From contig NZ_JAGIXS010000006.1 in assembly GCF_030014915.1 (NCBI RefSeq), positions 1 to 64,000 on the forward strand: DNA of 64,000 nt, read 5' to 3'. Source of the DNA: Pelomonas sp. V22. GTDB lineage: Bacteria; Pseudomonadota; Gammaproteobacteria; Burkholderiales; Burkholderiaceae_C. The position numbers and the translations under genes are program-made. This document shows, piece by piece, positions 62,106 to 64,000 of the stretch. Under the pieces are notes generated by a model. It worked only from the letters and a program-made list of their open reading frames with translations. It was not told the origin of the DNA and did not search any database. The number at the start of each line of letters is the position of its first letter. The stretch's first letter is position 1.

Positions 62106-63680
62106 ATGAACTTCCTGAACCGCTTGAGCATTCGAGCCAGGCTGGGACTGGGTTACACCATCCTCACGCTGGCCGTTCTGGTCGTTGCCCTGGTGGCCAT
62201 CCGCGCACTCTCCGATTCCCAGCGCAACTTCGAGGCCCAGGTCGAGCAGCTGGATCGTCTGCAGACCCTTGTCAATGATGTGCTGGACAGCACGAACGGT
62301 CGCGCGGTCGCGGCCCGCAATCTGGTGCTGGCCAGTTCTGCAGCAGATGCGTCGACCGAAGAAGCGGCGATCCGCAAGGCCCACGCGGCCGTGCAGGACA
62401 AGTTCAAGGCCTTGCAGCAGTTGGTCGAGCAGTCGGGCGGATTCTCGGCTGAGGTCAAACGGCTGTTGGTCGAATCGAGCCAGACCGAATCCCGCTATGG
62501 CCCCGTGGCGCTCGAGATCACGCGCTTGGCGGTGGCAGGCCAGCGCGAGGCCGCCGTCGCCAAGATCAACCAGGAGTGCCGGCCCTTGCTGGCACAACTG
62601 CTGCGCCAGCTGCATGAGCTGCTGGACGAGAGCGAGAAGATCAGCGCAAGCAATGTGGCGCACTCCCAGGAGGAGTTCGGCATGCTGCGCAATGGGCTGG
62701 TGGGGCTGGGCCTCGTCGCCGCCGCGATTGCCGTGGTGCTGGGGCTGACGACCACGCGATCCATCGTCCAGCCGCTGGAGCAGGCAGCCCAGGCCTCGCG
62801 CGAGTTCGCGCAGGGCAACCTGAGCCGCGAACTGAAAACAGATGGGAATGACGAGATCGCCCGCATGCTGACCGAGATGGAGACCATGCGTGGCAACCTG
62901 TCGGGCATCGTGTCCAGCGTGCGCATGTCAGCTGACGGCGTGGCCACGGCCAGCGTGCAGATCGCGCAGGGGAACCAGGACCTGTCGGGCCGCACCGAGA
63001 GCCAGGCCAGCGCCTTGCAGCAAACCGCCTCGTCGATGGAAGAGTTGAACTCGACCGTGCGCCTGAATGCTGACAACGCCACGCAGGCCGACCAGCTGGC
63101 GCGCGACGCCTCGGCCATCGCGACCCAGGGTGGCGAGGTGGTGACCGAGGTCGTGACCACGATGCGCGGCATCCATGACAGCGCCCGCCGCATCTCCGAC
63201 ATCATCGGCGTGATCGACGGCATCGCCTTCCAGACCAACATCCTCGCGCTGAACGCAGCCGTCGAGGCGGCGCGGGCTGGCGAGCAGGGGCGTGGCTTTG
63301 CGGTCGTGGCCGGCGAGGTGCGGGCGCTGGCCCAGCGCAGCGCGGCGGCGGCCCGCGAGATCAAGGGGCTGATCAACGACAGCGTGTCCCGCATCGAGCG
63401 CGGCTCCGAGCTGGCCGAGCGGGCCGGCAGCACCATGCAGCAGGTGGTCGACGGCGTGTCGCGGGTGACCCAGATCATGAACGAGATCAGCTCGGCTTCC
63501 GGCCAGCAGAGCCAGGGTGTCTCGCAGGTCAATGTGGCCGTGACGCAGATGGACCAGGCCACGCAGCAGAACGCCGCCCTGGTCGAGGAAATGGCCGCAG
63601 CCGCCAACAGCATGAGCCAGCAGGCGCAGGACCTGGTGCGCGCGGTGGCGATCTTCCAGCTGCAGGGTCAGCGTCCCTGA
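62106..63680 (+). CDS. methyl-accepting chemotaxis protein
   Basis: 524 residues from the ATG at 62106, which has GGGAGA six bases upstream. Two membrane helices flank a periplasmic four-helix-bundle sensor (about residues 35-190), then HAMP ([20 protein letters not shown]) and the signalling tip with [41 protein letters not shown]. No C-terminal NWETF-like CheR tether is present. The position after the electron-transfer operon suggests redox or metal taxis, which is inference. Confidence 0.92.
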   Translation: MNFLNRLSIRARLGLGYTILTLAVLVVALVAIRALSDSQRNFEAQVEQLDRLQTLVNDVLDSTNGRAVAARNLVLASSAADASTEEAAIRKAHAAVQDKFKALQQLVEQSGGFSAEVKRLLVESSQTESRYGPVALEITRLAVAGQREAAVAKINQECRPLLAQLLRQLHELLDESEKISASNVAHSQEEFGMLRNGLVGLGLVAAAIAVVLGLTTTRSIVQPLEQAAQASREFAQGNLSRELKTDGNDEIARMLTEMETMRGNLSGIVSSVRMSADGVATASVQIAQGNQDLSGRTESQASALQQTASSMEELNSTVRLNADNATQADQLARDASAIATQGGEVVTEVVTTMRGIHDSARRISDIIGVIDGIAFQTNILALNAAVEAARAGEQGRGFAVVAGEVRALAQRSAAAAREIKGLINDSVSRIERGSELAERAGSTMQQVVDGVSRVTQIMNEISSASGQQSQGVSQVNVAVTQMDQATQQNAALVEEMAAAANSMSQQAQDLVRAVAIFQLQGQRP

Positions 63681-63697
63681 ATCAGGGGCGGCGGGGC

Positions 63698-64000
63698 TCA
63701 GGCCTCGCCGTGCTTGGTCTCGAAGGCAATGCCCATCTGCTGCAGCAGGGCCGTGGGCAGCACGCCGCCGGCGCAGACGATCAGCGCGTCGTTGGGGCGT
63801 GAGAGCGGGCCGCTGCTGCCACGCAGCGACACCGCCTCGGGCGTGATGCGCTCGATCTCGGTCTGCAGCAAGAGCTCGATGCGGCCGGCGGCTGCAGCGG
63901 CATCCAGCGCGCTGCGGTTCTTCGGTTTCACTCGGCTGAAGGCCTGGCTGCGGTAGGACAGCTGCACCGTCGTGCCGGGCTGCTCGGCCAGCTGCAGCGC
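63698..64000 (-). CDS. NAD(P)/FAD-dependent oxidoreductase, C-terminal part (cut by window edge)
   Basis: The frame is open to the edge; 101 codons before the stop at 63698-63700. LSYRSQAFSRVKPKNRSAL and PNDALIVCAGGVLPTALLQQMGI resemble the C-terminal end of pyridine nucleotide-disulfide oxidoreductase-type proteins (YpdA or thioredoxin-reductase-like). The start and the dinucleotide sites lie outside the window. Convergent with the chemoreceptor gene. Confidence 0.7.
   Translation of the reverse strand, partial: ALQLAEQPGTTVQLSYRSQAFSRVKPKNRSALDAAAAAGRIELLLQTEIERITPEAVSLRGSSGPLSRPNDALIVCAGGVLPTALLQQMGIAFETKHGEA

Overview
The window looks like a chromosomal segment of a high-GC betaproteobacterium, probably Burkholderiales near the Rubrivivax/Leptothrix/Roseateles group. 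This rests on the 5S rRNA end, the dense GC-rich coding, the paralogue types (EF-G-like factor, IcmF, HppD with an AsnC-type regulator, System I cytochrome maturation) and the many PAS/GGDEF/HD-GYP signalling proteins. I see no transposase, integrase, tRNA, CRISPR array or prophage gene. The genus is inference.

Bases 1-9.5 kb: the 3' end of a 5S rRNA with its terminator; a four-gene minus-strand operon (FFLEELYG-type unknown, FadD-like acyl-CoA ligase, metallo-beta-lactamase-fold hydrolase, 2H phosphoesterase); a divergent lipase-like hydrolase; hppD and a divergent Lrp/AsnC regulator sharing two identical palindromes; an HDOD protein; two small genes; and an HTH gene flanked by an AT-rich palindromic island. 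9.5-22 kb: EF-G-like GTPase, DUF2785 protein, a CpXC/zincin fusion, PQQ-type sugar dehydrogenase, hydrolase, AidB-like acyl-CoA dehydrogenase, two tandem GNATs, a GGDEF protein with an altered signature and AMP nucleosidase. 22-39 kb: a secreted pullulanase lipoprotein, then a signalling block (CheY-HD-GYP, a 1558-residue hybrid kinase, lactonase, CreA, diacylglycerol kinase, GGDEF, CorA-like transporter, a second hybrid kinase). 39-45 kb: DUF1801/YdeI protein, SDR, rhodanese, and the fused isobutyryl-CoA mutase icmF behind a palindromic operator.

The standout is 45.1-62 kb. An OmpR-type regulator is divergent from an uninterrupted plus-strand operon. It encodes a membrane protein with two H-X13-H helices (a di-heme b pattern), a 24-CXXCH secreted cytochrome, a second secreted cytochrome with 46 CXXCH plus one CX4CH, and an outer-membrane beta-barrel with an AMIN/SPOR/TPR-like periplasmic front. 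The ccmABCDEFGHI set follows directly, with ccmA starting inside the last codons of the barrel gene. The simplest reading is an extracellular electron-transfer conduit (quinone pool, periplasmic heme wire, outer-membrane porin, extracellular heme wire) co-transcribed with its own heme-attachment machinery. The larger cytochrome contains six tandem units of exactly 459 bp (153 residues, six hemes each) with no net length change. A CTTCAG-N5-CTTCAG direct repeat, the geometry of OmpR-family boxes, lies upstream of this operon and again upstream of the chemoreceptor gene that follows it.

The window ends in a chemoreceptor gene and, on the minus strand, the C-terminal part of a pyridine nucleotide-disulfide-type oxidoreductase cut by the edge.
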